Positions 20,266 to 29,430 of a stretch of DNA of 64,000 nt are shown in pieces. The notes beneath the pieces are model-generated. The model did no database searches. It saw only the letters and a list, made by a program, of their open reading frames with translations, and was not told the origin of the DNA. The stretch lies in assembly GCF_021545785.1 (NCBI RefSeq), contig NZ_CP079801.1, positions 930,001 through 994,000 of the forward strand. Reading direction: 5' to 3'. The translations under genes and the position numbers were made by a program. Position 1 is the first letter of the stretch. Each line of letters starts with the position of its first letter. The stretch comes from Halopseudomonas maritima (GTDB taxonomy: Bacteria; Pseudomonadota; Gammaproteobacteria; Pseudomonadales; Pseudomonadaceae).

Positions 20266-21519
20266 TCAGGCGCCGTAGACCGGCAGCCGGGCACAAATGG
20301 TCTTGACCTGTTCACGCACACGATCAACCACCGACTCATCGCCCATGTTGTCGAGAATGTCACAGATCCAGCCGGCCAGTGCTTCACAGTCGGCCTCCAC
20401 AAAACCACGTGTGGTCACCGCCGGGGTGCCGATACGCAGACCGGAGGTCACAAAGGGCGAGCGCGGATCATTCGGTACGCTGTTCTTGTTGACCGTGATG
20501 AAGGCGCGGCCCAGGGCAGCGTCAGCGTCTTTGCCGGTAATGTCCTGCTTGATCAGCGACAGCAGGAACAGGTGGTTCTGAGTGCCGCCGGATACTACGT
20601 CAAAGCCGCGCTCTACAAACACCTTGGCCATGGCTTGGGCGTTCTTTACGACCTGCTGCTGATACGTCTTGAACTCAGGCTGCAGCGCTTCCTTGAAGCA
20701 GATCGCCTTGGCCGCGATCACGTGCTCCAGCGGGCCACCCTGGGCGCCCGGGAATACCGCGGAGTTCAGCTTCTTCTCGATCTCTTCGTTGGCACGGGCC
20801 AGAATCAGACCACCACGCGGGCCGCGCAGGGTCTTGTGGGTAGTGGTGGTCACCACATCCGCGAACGGCACCGGGTTGGGGTAAACACCTGCAGCAACCA
20901 GGCCAGCAACGTGGGCCATATCAACGAACAGGTAAGCACCAACCTTGTCAGCGATGGCACGGAAACGCGCAAAGTCCAGCACCTGGGAGTAGGCGCTGAA
21001 ACCGGCCACGATCATTTTCGGCTTGTGCTCAACAGCCAGACGCTCGACTTCGTCGTAGTCGATCAGGCCCTGATCGTTGATGCCGTACTGCACCGCGTTG
21101 TACAGCTTGCCGGAGGAGGAAACCGACGCGCCGTGGGTCAGGTGACCACCGTGTGCCAGGCTCATGCCCAGGATGGTATCGCCCGCCTGCAGCAGGGCCA
21201 GATAAACGGCAGCGTTGGCCTGCGAGCCCGCGTGCGGTTGCACGTTGGCGTAATCGGCACCGAACAGCTCCTTGGCACGATCAATCGCCAGCTGTTCCAC
21301 AACGTCGACGTGCTCGCAGCCACCGTAGTAACGCTTGCCCGGATAGCCCTCGGCGTACTTGTTGGTCAGTACCGAGCCCTGGGCCTGCATCACCGCCGGG
21401 CTGGTGTAGTTCTCCGAGGCAATCAGTTCGATGTGCTCTTCCTGACGCACGGCTTCCTGCTGCATCGCAGCCCAAAGGTCAGCATCGAATGTGGCGATAT
21501 CGTTGGAACGGCTAAACAT
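20266..21519 (-). CDS. glyA: Serine hydroxymethyltransferase
   Basis: 417 residues, standard length. N-terminal signature EEHIELIASENYTSPAVMQA, PLP-lysine motif TTTHKTLRGPRGG near residue 230, and YAEGYPGKRYYGGCEHVD. Converts serine and tetrahydrofolate to glycine and 5,10-methylene-tetrahydrofolate. A good terminator follows. Pseudomonads often carry two or three glyA paralogues, so this may not be the only copy. Confidence 0.98.
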   Translation of the reverse strand: MFSRSNDIATFDADLWAAMQQEAVRQEEHIELIASENYTSPAVMQAQGSVLTNKYAEGYPGKRYYGGCEHVDVVEQLAIDRAKELFGADYANVQPHAGSQANAAVYLALLQAGDTILGMSLAHGGHLTHGASVSSSGKLYNAVQYGINDQGLIDYDEVERLAVEHKPKMIVAGFSAYSQVLDFARFRAIADKVGAYLFVDMAHVAGLVAAGVYPNPVPFADVVTTTTHKTLRGPRGGLILARANEEIEKKLNSAVFPGAQGGPLEHVIAAKAICFKEALQPEFKTYQQQVVKNAQAMAKVFVERGFDVVSGGTQNHLFLLSLIKQDITGKDADAALGRAFITVNKNSVPNDPRSPFVTSGLRIGTPAVTTRGFVEADCEALAGWICDILDNMGDESVVDRVREQVKTICARLPVYGA

Positions 21520-21642
21520 GTAACGGCCCCCTGCTAGGTCGTCGATGAAAAAAGAGGCGGCAGTTTACCGCAAGCGCCGGTTTGTGGCACATGAAATGCG
21601 CTCAGCTACCGACAAATAACACTCAACCTGCAACGCAGGCGT

Positions 21643-24600
21643 TCAGCCCGGGGGCTGCAACCAGCGCTGCTCGAACTCGGCAGCGGCCACCGGGCGCCCC
21701 AGGTGATAGCCCTGCACTTCATCGCAGCCGAAGTCGCAGATCAACTGATACTGCTCGGCGGTCTCCACTCCCTCGGCGATGACCCGCAGATCGAGGCTGC
21801 GCCCCATCGCAACAATTGCCTCGGCCAGACGTGCATCACGGCTGCCCGGGTGCATGCTTTGAATAAAGCCGCGATCGATTTTCAGGGTATCAATCGGGAA
21901 GTCACGCAGGTAATTGAGCGCCGAATACCCGGTGCCAAAATCATCAATGGCGATCTGCATGCCACGCTGCTTGAGCTCGTCCAGGATGCGCATGGTAGCG
22001 TCGATGTTTCGCAGCAGGATACTTTCAGTCAGCTCCAGTTCCAGCAGCGCCGGTGCCAGCCCGTGGCGCTCCAGAATACCGACGATCTGACAGGCCAGCT
22101 CACCGTCGTCGAACTGAATAGCCGACAGGTTTACCGCCAGCCGCGGCACCTCATGCCCCCTCGCCTGCCAGGCGGCAGCCTGTTGCGCAGCCTCTTCCAG
22201 CACCCACTCGCCCAAGGTGCGAATCAAGCCCAACTCCTCGGCGATGGGGATAAACTCGGCGGGCGAGACGCTGCCACGCTGCGGATGGTGCCAGCGCAAA
22301 AGCGCCTCGGCCCCTGTCAGCCGGCCATCCTGGCAGCTGAACTGCGGTTGATACACCAACTCAAAGGCCTGATCTTGCACCGCCCGGCGCAGGTCGTTTT
22401 CAAGCGCCAGACGCTCCAGAGCCCGGCCGTTCATCTCACGCTGATAGAACTGGAAAGTGTCCTTGCCCGAGGCCTTGGCGTGATACATGGCGGTATCGGC
22501 GTTCTTCAATAGAACACTACCCTGCTCGCCATCCTGGGGAGACAGGGCGATCCCGATGCTGGCACTGACGAAGAAATCACGCTCTTGCAATACAAACGAG
22601 GGCGCCAGCGCACGCAACACCTTCTCAGCCACATGCATGGCCGCCGATAGCGCCACCTCCCGATTACTCAACCCCGTCAGCAGCATGGTGAATTCGTCGC
22701 CACCCATGCGCGCAACCGTATCGCTCTCGCGCACGCACCCGCGCAGACGCTCGGCAACCTGGGTCAGCACCTGGTCACCCGCGGCGTGGCCAAGACTATC
22801 GTTGATCGGCTTGAAACGGTCCAGGTCCAGAAACAACACCGCCACCCACTCGCCGCGCCGCGTCGCCAACTGTAGCGCGGCCTGCAGACGGTCCTGAAAC
22901 AGCGTGCGGTTGGCCAGTCCGGTGAGCACGTCGTAATACGCCAGGCTTTGAATGCGGGCCTCCGACGCCTTGCGCTCGCTGATATCCACAAAGAAGCAAA
23001 CGTAGCTGACCAGGTCGCCTTCGTTATCGTGCACCGCCGTGATGCCAGCCCAGGTCGGAAAGCCCTCGCCGCCACTGCGCTGCTGCCACAACTCCCCTTC
23101 CCAGCGGCCATGCGCGTGCAGCGCCTGCAGAATTTCGCGGTAAAAGGCATCGCCGTGTTGTCGCTGCATCAGGATTGCCGGCCGCTGATCGATCACCTGG
23201 TCCGGGAGAAAGCCGGTGATGCGCGTAAAATTCTCGTTTACCTGCACAATGTAGCCGGCCGGGTCGGTGACCACGATGCCCCCGGTGGTGTTCTCAAACA
23301 CCGTCGCCGCCATGCGCAGACGGTTCTCGGTACGGCGCTGCTCACTGATATCACGCGCCAGACCCAGCAGCCCCAGAAAGCGCCCCTGGGCAGTCCACAT
23401 CAACGAAATGCGCACTTCCAGCGGACACTTACGCCCGTCAGCCTTAATGCAATCGAAGGCTATCTGCCGGTGGTATCCGTCACGGCGCAACACCTGAATG
23501 CGCTCGGGGGAGTGCACCTGATCGCGCAGCTCGGCGCGAATGTCGGCCATGAAGGTATCAAAACGGGCGTCAGCCAGCACTTCACGAGAGGCCTTGCTGA
23601 GCATAAAGTCAGGGCTGTAACCGAGCACCCGCTGTACAGACGGGCTGATGTAATCAGGCCGAAAATCGCTATTGGTCGACCAGACGATGTCTCCGATATT
23701 TTCGGTCAGCAGGCGATAGCGTGCCTCGGAGCGCTGAACCACCTCCCTGGCCAGCGACTGCTGGTGAATATCGCGGACAAAGCCAATCACCTGCACCACC
23801 CGACCGTCGGGCGTGCGCTTGAACACCTTGGAGCTGACACTGAACCAGCGCCAACCCAGGTCACGATGGCGCCAGCGTACCTTCCACTCCAGCAGCTGCC
23901 CGTCTCCCAGCACCTGCTGCAGGCGGCGATTGACCTGCATGTACTCCAGATCGTCGGGGTGCAGCAGATGGTGCCGGTAGTCCGGACCCATCTTTTCCTC
24001 TTCTTCAGCGCTGTAACCCAGCATGCTCGCTAGCGTGCGGTTGCTGAAAACAAAGTCGCCTGAGCCCATCCATTTGGTGTCGCGGATATAGATCAGGTCA
24101 GGCAACGCACGCACCACGCCGGCCCAGAACTCGCGACTCTGACGCAGTGCCAGTTCAGTCGCACGGCGCTGGCTCAGGTCGGTGATGCTGAGGGTCACCG
24201 CGTGCAGGCAATCGACACTGGCGGGGATACGCATGACCATCCAGACGTAGGTGCTGCTATCCAGGACGCGCAGCGGGGTCTCCACGTCAAAGCGTTCTTC
24301 GCCATTGATCAGGGCCTGCAACAGCCGATAGCGCGCGCCGCCGATACGCAGGTAGCTGTTGCCACGCAACAAGATCTGCAGCGCGGCGATATCTGGCAAC
24401 CGCAGTAAATCCAGCGTGAACTGATTGGCGTCCACCACACGCAGGCCGCTCATCAAATCGCTGTGACGCTCAGGGTTGCTTGCAAGCCAGTCATCCAGCT
24501 GCCCGGCAGCAAATATGCCCTCACGCAACAACATCTGCTTGACTGACACCAAGTCCACCACGCACAGCGCCATACCCACATTCTGGAAAACATCCTGATA

Positions 24601-25512
24601 ACGCCGTTCGGTATCCAGCATGCTGCGTAACGACTGATCCTGCCGCTGCTGCAACGTTCTGGCAGTGCGTGACTGGCGCCCCAGTAGCCAGAGTGCCCCC
24701 ATCAGAACCAGCAGGCAGATCACCAGCAATCCCGCCTTGCCCAGCAGCAATGGCGCCATGCGATGGGGGTAGTAATCCGGCTCAACCAGCCCCCGCACCT
24801 GCCACAGGGTGCCGGTAACCGGAGCGCTAAAGGCGACCTGCGAGCGCTCCTCGGCGGTCATAGCCGTATTACCCAGATAGGCCGTGCGCTCCTGTTGCTG
24901 CCGCACCAGCACACGCGCCCTGCCGGTGTCTTCCAGCAACCATAGATAGCCTTGTCCGGCGCGCGCAGACACCAGGGATGACAGCACCCGCTCGTCCATA
25001 CTCAGCACCCAGTAGCGCCCTGGCTGCTGGCTGGCGAGGGTCCAGAACAGCAGGTTGCGCTCGGCGTTGGAGTCCAGGCCGAAGGCTTCACCACCAATCT
25101 GCAAACGTCGAGCGGTCTGCGCCCAGGGCTCACGCATGTCATGCGGCATACGGTCAAGCTGCACCAGATGAACACCATGCACACCCGGCAACAACTGCTG
25201 TACCGCCCGCAAAGGCGCGTCGGCAGAGCGTGCTTCAAGCGCGTCAAGCAGGAAGATCAGAGCATTGGAGCTGGTCACCAGATTAAGTGCGAGCTGGTCG
25301 GCAATCAGCCAGACCGACTCCTCTACCAGCGCCTGATGCTGACGCTGGAGGTTCTGGTAATCGTTACGAGCCTGCCAGGCCAACAGCGCCATCAACAGCA
25401 GCGCCGCTACCGCAAACATCACCACACCCAGGTGCGTGGATACGGCGGGGTCGCGGCCAGCCGCATCATGGGGCGGCAACCTGCTTTTATTGTTGTTATT
25501 CAAGGTAGTCAC
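21643..25512 (-). CDS. Multi-PAS diguanylate cyclase/phosphodiesterase (GGDEF-EAL) membrane protein
   Basis: 1289 residues. Transmembrane helix at about 27-47, a periplasmic sensor region of about 200 residues, second helix at about 255-275, then a chain of PAS-type domains (about 295-450, 460-590, 600-735, 740-860; PAC-like ends FVRDIHQQ, LARDISEQRR and FVDISERK). GGDEF domain with intact site GGDEF at residues 937-941 and the typical RTLFQDRLQAAL start. EAL domain with intact EALLRW (Glu1069), DDFGTGYSAL, KIDRGFI and EGVET. Both c-di-GMP synthesis and breakdown residues are present, so either activity could dominate. Its signal is unknown. glyA lies 124 bases downstream on the same strand. 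Confidence 0.93.
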   Translation of the reverse strand: MTTLNNNNKSRLPPHDAAGRDPAVSTHLGVVMFAVAALLLMALLAWQARNDYQNLQRQHQALVEESVWLIADQLALNLVTSSNALIFLLDALEARSADAPLRAVQQLLPGVHGVHLVQLDRMPHDMREPWAQTARRLQIGGEAFGLDSNAERNLLFWTLASQQPGRYWVLSMDERVLSSLVSARAGQGYLWLLEDTGRARVLVRQQQERTAYLGNTAMTAEERSQVAFSAPVTGTLWQVRGLVEPDYYPHRMAPLLLGKAGLLVICLLVLMGALWLLGRQSRTARTLQQRQDQSLRSMLDTERRYQDVFQNVGMALCVVDLVSVKQMLLREGIFAAGQLDDWLASNPERHSDLMSGLRVVDANQFTLDLLRLPDIAALQILLRGNSYLRIGGARYRLLQALINGEERFDVETPLRVLDSSTYVWMVMRIPASVDCLHAVTLSITDLSQRRATELALRQSREFWAGVVRALPDLIYIRDTKWMGSGDFVFSNRTLASMLGYSAEEEEKMGPDYRHHLLHPDDLEYMQVNRRLQQVLGDGQLLEWKVRWRHRDLGWRWFSVSSKVFKRTPDGRVVQVIGFVRDIHQQSLAREVVQRSEARYRLLTENIGDIVWSTNSDFRPDYISPSVQRVLGYSPDFMLSKASREVLADARFDTFMADIRAELRDQVHSPERIQVLRRDGYHRQIAFDCIKADGRKCPLEVRISLMWTAQGRFLGLLGLARDISEQRRTENRLRMAATVFENTTGGIVVTDPAGYIVQVNENFTRITGFLPDQVIDQRPAILMQRQHGDAFYREILQALHAHGRWEGELWQQRSGGEGFPTWAGITAVHDNEGDLVSYVCFFVDISERKASEARIQSLAYYDVLTGLANRTLFQDRLQAALQLATRRGEWVAVLFLDLDRFKPINDSLGHAAGDQVLTQVAERLRGCVRESDTVARMGGDEFTMLLTGLSNREVALSAAMHVAEKVLRALAPSFVLQERDFFVSASIGIALSPQDGEQGSVLLKNADTAMYHAKASGKDTFQFYQREMNGRALERLALENDLRRAVQDQAFELVYQPQFSCQDGRLTGAEALLRWHHPQRGSVSPAEFIPIAEELGLIRTLGEWVLEEAAQQAAAWQARGHEVPRLAVNLSAIQFDDGELACQIVGILERHGLAPALLELELTESILLRNIDATMRILDELKQRGMQIAIDDFGTGYSALNYLRDFPIDTLKIDRGFIQSMHPGSRDARLAEAIVAMGRSLDLRVIAEGVETAEQYQLICDFGCDEVQGYHLGRPVAAAEFEQRWLQPPG

Positions 25513-25659
25513 TTATCCGGTCGCAATTGAGCGCGTTGTCAGGTTGCATGGCGTGCCCCCAAGTTTGCCCTGAATCGCCAGTTGGGCTAGCCTTGCCACC
25601 ACATTTCGCCAGCCCCGGCGAAGCACTTCGCACATTCCCATTCAACAGGTTCTGCCACC

Positions 25660-27324
25660 ATGGCTCAATACGTTTATAGCATGCATCGCGTCGGGAAAGT
25701 CGTCCCGCCGAAGCGTCAGATTCTCAAGGATATTTCCCTGTCCTTCTTCCCCGGCGCCAAAATCGGGGTACTCGGTCTAAACGGGGCGGGTAAATCGACT
25801 CTGCTGCGCATCATGGCCGGCGTTGATACCGAAATTGAGGGCGAAGCGCGCCCGATGCCGGGCATCAAGGTCGGTTACCTGCCGCAGGAGCCACAGCTGG
25901 ATGACAGCAAGACCGTGCGCGACATTGTTGAAGAAGCGGTCAGCGAGATCAAGAACGCACAGGCCCGCCTCGACGAAGTCTACGCTGCCTACGCCGAACC
26001 CGACGCCGATTTCGACGCGCTGGCCGCCGAGCAGGGCAAGCTGGAAGCCATTCTGCAAGCCGCCGACGGTCACAACCTGGAACGCCAACTGGAAGTCGCC
26101 GCCGACGCCCTGCGTCTGCCAGCCTGGGACGCCAAGATCGAACACCTGTCTGGTGGTGAGAAGCGCCGCGTCGCGCTCTGCCGCCTGCTGCTGTCAGCGC
26201 CCGACATGCTGCTGCTGGACGAACCGACCAACCACCTGGACGCCGATTCCGTCGCCTGGCTGGAGCAGTTCCTGCACAACTTCCCCGGCACCGTGGTTGC
26301 CATTACCCACGACCGTTACTTCCTCGACAACGTCGCCGGCTGGATTCTTGAACTCGACCGCGGCCAGGGCATTCCGTTCGAAGGCAACTACTCCCAGTGG
26401 CTGGAATCCAAGGCCGCTCGTCTGGCCTCCGAAGCCAAGCAGGAAGCCTCCCACGCCAAGGCCATGAAAGCCGAGCTGGAGTGGGTACGCCAGGGCGCCA
26501 AGGGCCGCCAGGCCAAATCCAAGGCCCGTCTGCAACGCTTTGAAGAACTGCAATCGCAGGAATTCCAGAAGCGCAGCGAGACCAACGAAATCTACATCCC
26601 GGCCGGCCCGCGTCTGGGCGACAAGGTCATCGAGTTCAATGGCGTGACCAAAGGCTTTGGTGACCGCGTGCTGATCGACAATCTGTCGTTTGCCGTGCCC
26701 AAGGGTGCCATTGTCGGCGTGATCGGTGGTAACGGTGCCGGTAAGTCGACCCTGTTCCGCATGATCACCGGCAAGGAACAACCGGACAGCGGCACCATCG
26801 ACATCGGTGAAACCGTACAGATCGCCAGCGTCGACCAGAGCCGCGACAACCTGGACGGCAACAAGACCGTCTGGGAGCAGGTGTCTGACGGGTTCGATCA
26901 GATCAAGGTCGGCAACTATGAAATGCCATCGCGCGGTTACGTTGGCCGCTTCAACTTCAAGGGTTCCGACCAGCAGAAGTTCGTCAAGGACCTGTCCGGT
27001 GGTGAGCGTGGCCGTCTGCACCTGGCCCTGACCCTCAAGCAAGGTGCCAACGTACTGCTGCTCGACGAACCGTCGAACGACCTGGACGTTGAAACCCTGC
27101 GCGCACTGGAAGAAGCCTTGCTGGACTTCCCGGGCGCGGCCATCGTAATTTCCCACGATCGCTGGTTCCTCGACCGTATCGCCACACACATCCTGGCGTA
27201 CGAAGACGACTCGCAGGTTACCTTCTTTGAAGGCAACTACACCGAGTACGAAGCGGACCGCAAAAAGCGTCTGGGTGAGGCAGCAGCGCAGCCGCACCGC
27301 GTGCGCTACAAAAAGCTGGCCTGA
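25660..27324 (+). CDS. ettA: Energy-dependent translational throttle protein EttA (ABC-F)
   Basis: 554 residues with two ABC domains: Walker A GLNGAGKST and GNGAGKST, signatures LSGGEKRR and LSGGERGR, and Walker B LLLDEPTNHLD and LLLDEPSNDLD. The intervening linker (about 240-320) is the charged P-site tRNA-interaction motif of ABC-F proteins. N-terminus AQYVYSMHRVGKVVPPKR is diagnostic of EttA. It has no membrane domain; it binds the ribosomal E site and gates translation elongation according to the ADP/ATP ratio. Confidence 0.97.
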   Translation: MAQYVYSMHRVGKVVPPKRQILKDISLSFFPGAKIGVLGLNGAGKSTLLRIMAGVDTEIEGEARPMPGIKVGYLPQEPQLDDSKTVRDIVEEAVSEIKNAQARLDEVYAAYAEPDADFDALAAEQGKLEAILQAADGHNLERQLEVAADALRLPAWDAKIEHLSGGEKRRVALCRLLLSAPDMLLLDEPTNHLDADSVAWLEQFLHNFPGTVVAITHDRYFLDNVAGWILELDRGQGIPFEGNYSQWLESKAARLASEAKQEASHAKAMKAELEWVRQGAKGRQAKSKARLQRFEELQSQEFQKRSETNEIYIPAGPRLGDKVIEFNGVTKGFGDRVLIDNLSFAVPKGAIVGVIGGNGAGKSTLFRMITGKEQPDSGTIDIGETVQIASVDQSRDNLDGNKTVWEQVSDGFDQIKVGNYEMPSRGYVGRFNFKGSDQQKFVKDLSGGERGRLHLALTLKQGANVLLLDEPSNDLDVETLRALEEALLDFPGAAIVISHDRWFLDRIATHILAYEDDSQVTFFEGNYTEYEADRKKRLGEAAAQPHRVRYKKLA

Positions 27325-27333
27325 GGCTGTGAG

Positions 27334-27363
27334 GCATCAGCGGCTCGCCCGAGCCGCTGATGC
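27334..27363. terminator. Perfect hairpin after ettA
   Basis: A 13-base perfect stem (GCATCAGCGGCTC, loop GCCC) begins 10 bases after the stop. No T-run follows, so it may act as a 3' stabiliser or a weak terminator. Confidence 0.55.
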
Positions 27364-27474
27364 AATGCACCAAAAGTAAACACAATTACGCAACATAATT
27401 TTCACAATGCACCATTCCTGTGCACCCTCCTCATCTGGTAGGTTTATACTTTTCCGCCCTGAACGTATAGAAAA

Positions 27475-28824
27475 GTGACCCCAGACATGATCCCGACCCT
27501 GGCTGCCTGCCTGACCGAACTGAAACTGCGCGACCCTCACCAGCCAGAATTTCACCAAGCGGCCGAAGAGGTGCTGACGACCCTCTGGCCTTTCCTTGAA
27601 GCCAATCCCAAATACCTACGTGCCGGCATCATTGAGCGCCTGATTGAACCGGAGCGGGTTATTCAGTTTCGCGTTTGCTGGGTCGATGACCAGGGTGTGG
27701 TGCAAGTCAATCGCGGCTACCGAGTGCAAATGAACAACGCCATCGGCCCCTACAAGGGAGGTCTGCGCTTCCACCCCTCGGTCAACCTTGGGGTGCTCAA
27801 ATTCCTCGCCTTTGAGCAGGTGTTCAAAAACGCGCTGACCAGTCTGCCGCTGGGCGGTGGCAAGGGTGGCGCTGACTTTGACCCCAAGGGTAAAAGCGAC
27901 GGCGAAATCATGCGTTTCTGCCAGGCCTTTATGACCGAGCTGTCGCGCCATATCGGTGCAGACCTGGACATCCCTGCGGGGGATATTGGCGTAGGCGCAC
28001 GTGAAATCGGCTATCTGTACGGCCAGTACAAGCGCCTGCGCAACGAATTCACCTCGGTTCTGACCGGCAAGGGCATCACCTATGGTGGCAGCCTGATCCG
28101 CCCGGAAGCGACCGGCTACGGCTGCGTCTACTTTGCCGAGCAGATGCTCAAACAGCGCGAGCAGAGCATCGCGGGCAAGCGGGTTGCGATCTCCGGATCA
28201 GGCAATGTCGCCCAGTACGCAGCCCAGAAAGTACTGGAACTGGACGGCCTGGTTATCTCGATTTCCGACTCCGGCGGCACACTTTATTACCCGGATGGCA
28301 TGAGCCAGCCCCAGTGGGAGGCACTCATGACACTGAAGAACGAACAGCGCGGCCGACTGGAGTCCCTGCATGGCCAGGGTTGCGAGTTTATTGCGGGCAG
28401 CCGGCCGTGGCACCTGGCCTGCGACATCGCCCTGCCCTGCGCTACCCAAAACGAGCTGGACGCAGACGATGCGCGCCAGCTCATCGACAACGGCTGCATT
28501 GCGGTAGCCGAGGGCGCCAATATGCCCAGCACGCTGGAAGCCGTTGACCTGCTGCAGGAAAACCGCGTGCTGTTTGCCCCGGGTAAGGCTGCGAACGCTG
28601 GCGGGGTCGCTGTGAGCGGGCTGGAAATGAGCCAGAACGCCATGCGCCTGCACTGGAGCGCCGGCGAAGTGGACGAAAAGCTGCACGGTATCATGCAGTC
28701 GATTCACGCCGCCTGCGAGCACTATGGCCGCGAGGACGACGGCCACATCGACTACGTGAAGGGCGCCAATATTGCCGGTTTCGTCAAGGTTGCCGACGCC
28801 ATGCTGGCGCAGGGTGTGGTCTGA
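27475..28824 (+). CDS. gdhA: NADP-specific glutamate dehydrogenase
   Basis: 449 residues if GTG at 27475 is used, 445 from the ATG at 27487. Hexameric small-subunit GDH: GGLRFHPSVNLGVLKFLAFE, catalytic-lysine region LGGGKGGADFDPKGKSD, Asp in PAGDIGVGAREIGY, and Rossmann motif SGSGNVAQYAAQ. Aminates 2-oxoglutarate to glutamate with NADPH. The frame upstream of the GTG is not conserved-looking. Confidence 0.96.
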   Translation: MTPDMIPTLAACLTELKLRDPHQPEFHQAAEEVLTTLWPFLEANPKYLRAGIIERLIEPERVIQFRVCWVDDQGVVQVNRGYRVQMNNAIGPYKGGLRFHPSVNLGVLKFLAFEQVFKNALTSLPLGGGKGGADFDPKGKSDGEIMRFCQAFMTELSRHIGADLDIPAGDIGVGAREIGYLYGQYKRLRNEFTSVLTGKGITYGGSLIRPEATGYGCVYFAEQMLKQREQSIAGKRVAISGSGNVAQYAAQKVLELDGLVISISDSGGTLYYPDGMSQPQWEALMTLKNEQRGRLESLHGQGCEFIAGSRPWHLACDIALPCATQNELDADDARQLIDNGCIAVAEGANMPSTLEAVDLLQENRVLFAPGKAANAGGVAVSGLEMSQNAMRLHWSAGEVDEKLHGIMQSIHAACEHYGREDDGHIDYVKGANIAGFVKVADAMLAQGVV

Positions 28825-28872
28825 AAAAGCGGCTATAGTGAAAGCAGACCTATCTACCACCGGGAGCCGCTC

Positions 28873-29229
28873 ATGCACGATGACCGGCGGCGATTTAGCC
28901 GCGTGCCTTTCGACGCGCATACCCTGCTGCAGCAGGACGACTGGTGCATTGCCGCGCAACTGATCGACGTGTCATTGCGCGGACTGCTGGTGCTGCAACC
29001 TGCGGCCTGGGATGCACAACGCGCCAACGCTCCCTTTATCGCCATCATCGAGCTGGCCGAGGCTAGCCAGATTCGCATGGAGGTCAACCTGGCTCACGCC
29101 GAGGAAGGCCTGCTGGGCTTTGAATGCCTGCACATAGACCTGGACTCCATAAGCCACCTGCGCCGCCTCATCGCCCTCAACCTGGGAGATGAGACGCTGT
29201 TGGAGCGAGAACTGGGGGCGCTGCTCTAG
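28873..29229 (+). CDS. PilZ-domain c-di-GMP-binding protein
   Basis: 118 residues that are essentially one PilZ domain. The RxxxR motif lies in RRRFSRVPF (residues 5-13) and the D-x-S-x-x-G motif in LIDVSLRGLL. Both c-di-GMP contact motifs are intact. A PilZ gene next to radA is also the P. aeruginosa arrangement, although there the two abut without a repeat array. Its stop codon lies inside the first unit of the heptamer array. Confidence 0.85.
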   Translation: MHDDRRRFSRVPFDAHTLLQQDDWCIAAQLIDVSLRGLLVLQPAAWDAQRANAPFIAIIELAEASQIRMEVNLAHAEEGLLGFECLHIDLDSISHLRRLIALNLGDETLLERELGALL

Positions 29230-29300
29230 GCTGGAGGCTGGAGGCTGGAGGCTGGAGGCTGGAGGCCAGAAGCTTGAAGCTTGAAGCTTCAAGCAGTCTG
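29228..29300. repeat. Tandem heptamer array, AGGCTGG x5 grading into AAGCTTG units
   Basis: Five exact AGGCTGG units (29228-29262), one AGGCCAG, two AAGCTTG, one AAGCTTC, then AAGCAGTCTG. Same unit and same terminal AAGCAGTCTG as at 8701-8888. The first unit overlaps the stop codon of the PilZ gene. Confidence 0.95.
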
Positions 29301-29374
29301 AGCTGTTGCTGAGCGATTGCTTTACTTGCAGCCCCCGCCTCTAAACCAAACACTAATATCTGCCCCCCTTCGGC

Positions 29375-29407
29375 CTGCTTCAAGCTTCCAGCCTTCAGCC
29401 TCCAGCC
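29375..29407. repeat. Inverted heptamer arm downstream of the array
   Basis: Read on the minus strand: GGCTGGA, GGCTGAA, GGCTGGA, AGCTTGA, AGCAG. It mirrors the left array across about 75 bases of unique sequence and ends 24 bases before the radA stop. Confidence 0.8.
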
Positions 29408-29430
29408 CGGCGCGCCAGCGCTGGCCGCTG

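Noticed and set aside
26194..27297. 367-codon open frame opposite ettA
   Set aside because: Antisense shadow of a strongly conserved ABC-F gene.
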